Shown: positions 5,083 to 5,224 of the stretch, one piece after another | Numbering within the stretch: position 1 is the stretch's first letter | Layout: each line of letters opens with the position of its first letter | Source: an uncultured Lachnospiraceae bacterium | GTDB lineage: Bacteria > Bacillota > Clostridia > Lachnospirales > Lachnospiraceae | Assembly (NCBI GenBank): GCA_934338765.1 | Contig: CAKRHL010000167.1 | Coordinates: 1 to 5,224, forward strand | Direction: 5' to 3' | DNA: 5,224 nucleotides | Translations under genes and position numbers: made by a program | Notes under the pieces: generated by a model | Seen by the model: the letters and a program-made list of their open reading frames with translations, nothing else | Databases searched by the model: none | Told to the model about the DNA's origin: nothing

Positions 5083-5122
5083 GTATAGATTATATTTGTG
5101 CTGTCACAGATGGAATCTATAC
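5083..5122 (+). other. Long imperfect hairpin in the purF-purB gap
   Basis: Bases 5083-5100 pair with 5105-5122 around a 4-nt loop (CTGT): a perfect 9-bp outer stem (GTATAGATT/AATCTATAC), one A-G mismatch, then eight further pairs including two G-U wobbles. No U-run follows on the plus strand, so it is not a classical terminator. It may be a processing or stability element, a protein operator, or a small dispersed repeat. TATACT at 5118-5123, 16 nt after TTGTGC (5096-5101), could be a weak promoter for purB embedded in it. A small 4-5 bp stem (GTGC/GCAC, 5143-5156) lies between this hairpin and purB. Confidence 0.65.
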
Positions 5123-5172
5123 TTACATTATAAAACAAAGGTGTGCGAAAAAGCACGGAAATGAGGTTAGAT

Positions 5173-5224
5173 ATGAGCAACGACAGATACACAAGTCCAC
5201 TGTCTGAGAGATACGCCAGCAGAG
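5173..5224 (+). CDS. purB: Adenylosuccinate lyase, first 17 codons only
   Basis: PurB cleaves SAICAR and adenylosuccinate, releasing fumarate, in purine synthesis. Only MSNDRYTSPLSERYASR is visible, but RYTSPLSERYAS is the characteristic N-terminus of clostridial adenylosuccinate lyases as I know them. GAGG at 5163-5166 with 6-nt spacing supports the ATG at 5173; an in-frame ATG four codons upstream at 5161 overlaps the ribosome binding site and is not favoured. Placement after purF fits a purine gene pair, though the hairpin and possible promoter in the gap mean co-transcription is not certain. The reading frame is open to the window edge. Confidence 0.87.
   Translation, partial: MSNDRYTSPLSERYASR

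Noticed and set aside
4821..5192. Minus-strand 123-codon frame over the purF 3' end and the purF-purB gap
   Set aside because: It overlaps secure purF coding sequence, spans the hairpin and the purB start, and has no recognisable product.

Overview
The window looks like chromosome from an endospore-forming, low-to-moderate GC Firmicute, most likely a gut Lachnospiraceae (Blautia/Dorea/Ruminococcus-like). The reasons are the B. subtilis-type PurF with a propeptide and Fe-S cysteines, strong GGAGG-type ribosome binding sites, the purF-purB order, and two Cys/Gly-rich small proteins of a kind I associate with this family. The family placement is inference from recognised protein style, not from a search.

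Layout: (1) 1-984, the 3' nine-tenths of aroC (chorismate synthase), running in from the left. (2) 985-2150, a block of small genes on alternating strands. Two paralogous, leftward, cysteine-rich genes of 68 and 71 codons (1089-1295 and 1814-2029) flank a rightward 58-codon orphan (1546-1722). Each cysteine-rich gene faces a rightward gene tail to tail, with a GC-rich hairpin between them. Each also carries its own upstream cassette: the motif AC-N16-CATAnnnTA, which resembles a sigma-K promoter, then a small 5'-UTR hairpin, then GGAGG. (3) 2151-3470, a lipoprotein glycoside hydrolase family 3 enzyme (NagZ-type beta-N-acetylhexosaminidase). (4) 3495-5066, a textbook extended -10 sigma-A promoter and purF (glutamine PRPP amidotransferase). 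(5) 5083-5122, a long imperfect hairpin, followed by the first 17 codons of purB (adenylosuccinate lyase) at 5173.

How they fit: aroC, purF and purB are housekeeping biosynthesis (chorismate; first committed step of purine synthesis and a later purine step). The material between them is accessory. The duplicated cysteine-rich genes with matching late-mother-cell-like promoters suggest spore-surface (coat or crust) microproteins, and the secreted GH3 lipoprotein acts on peptidoglycan fragments. I see no mobile element, CRISPR array, tRNA or rRNA. The most interesting items are the duplicated cysteine-rich cassette with its conserved promoter architecture, the unusually long Cys/His-rich PurF propeptide, and the purF-purB hairpin.
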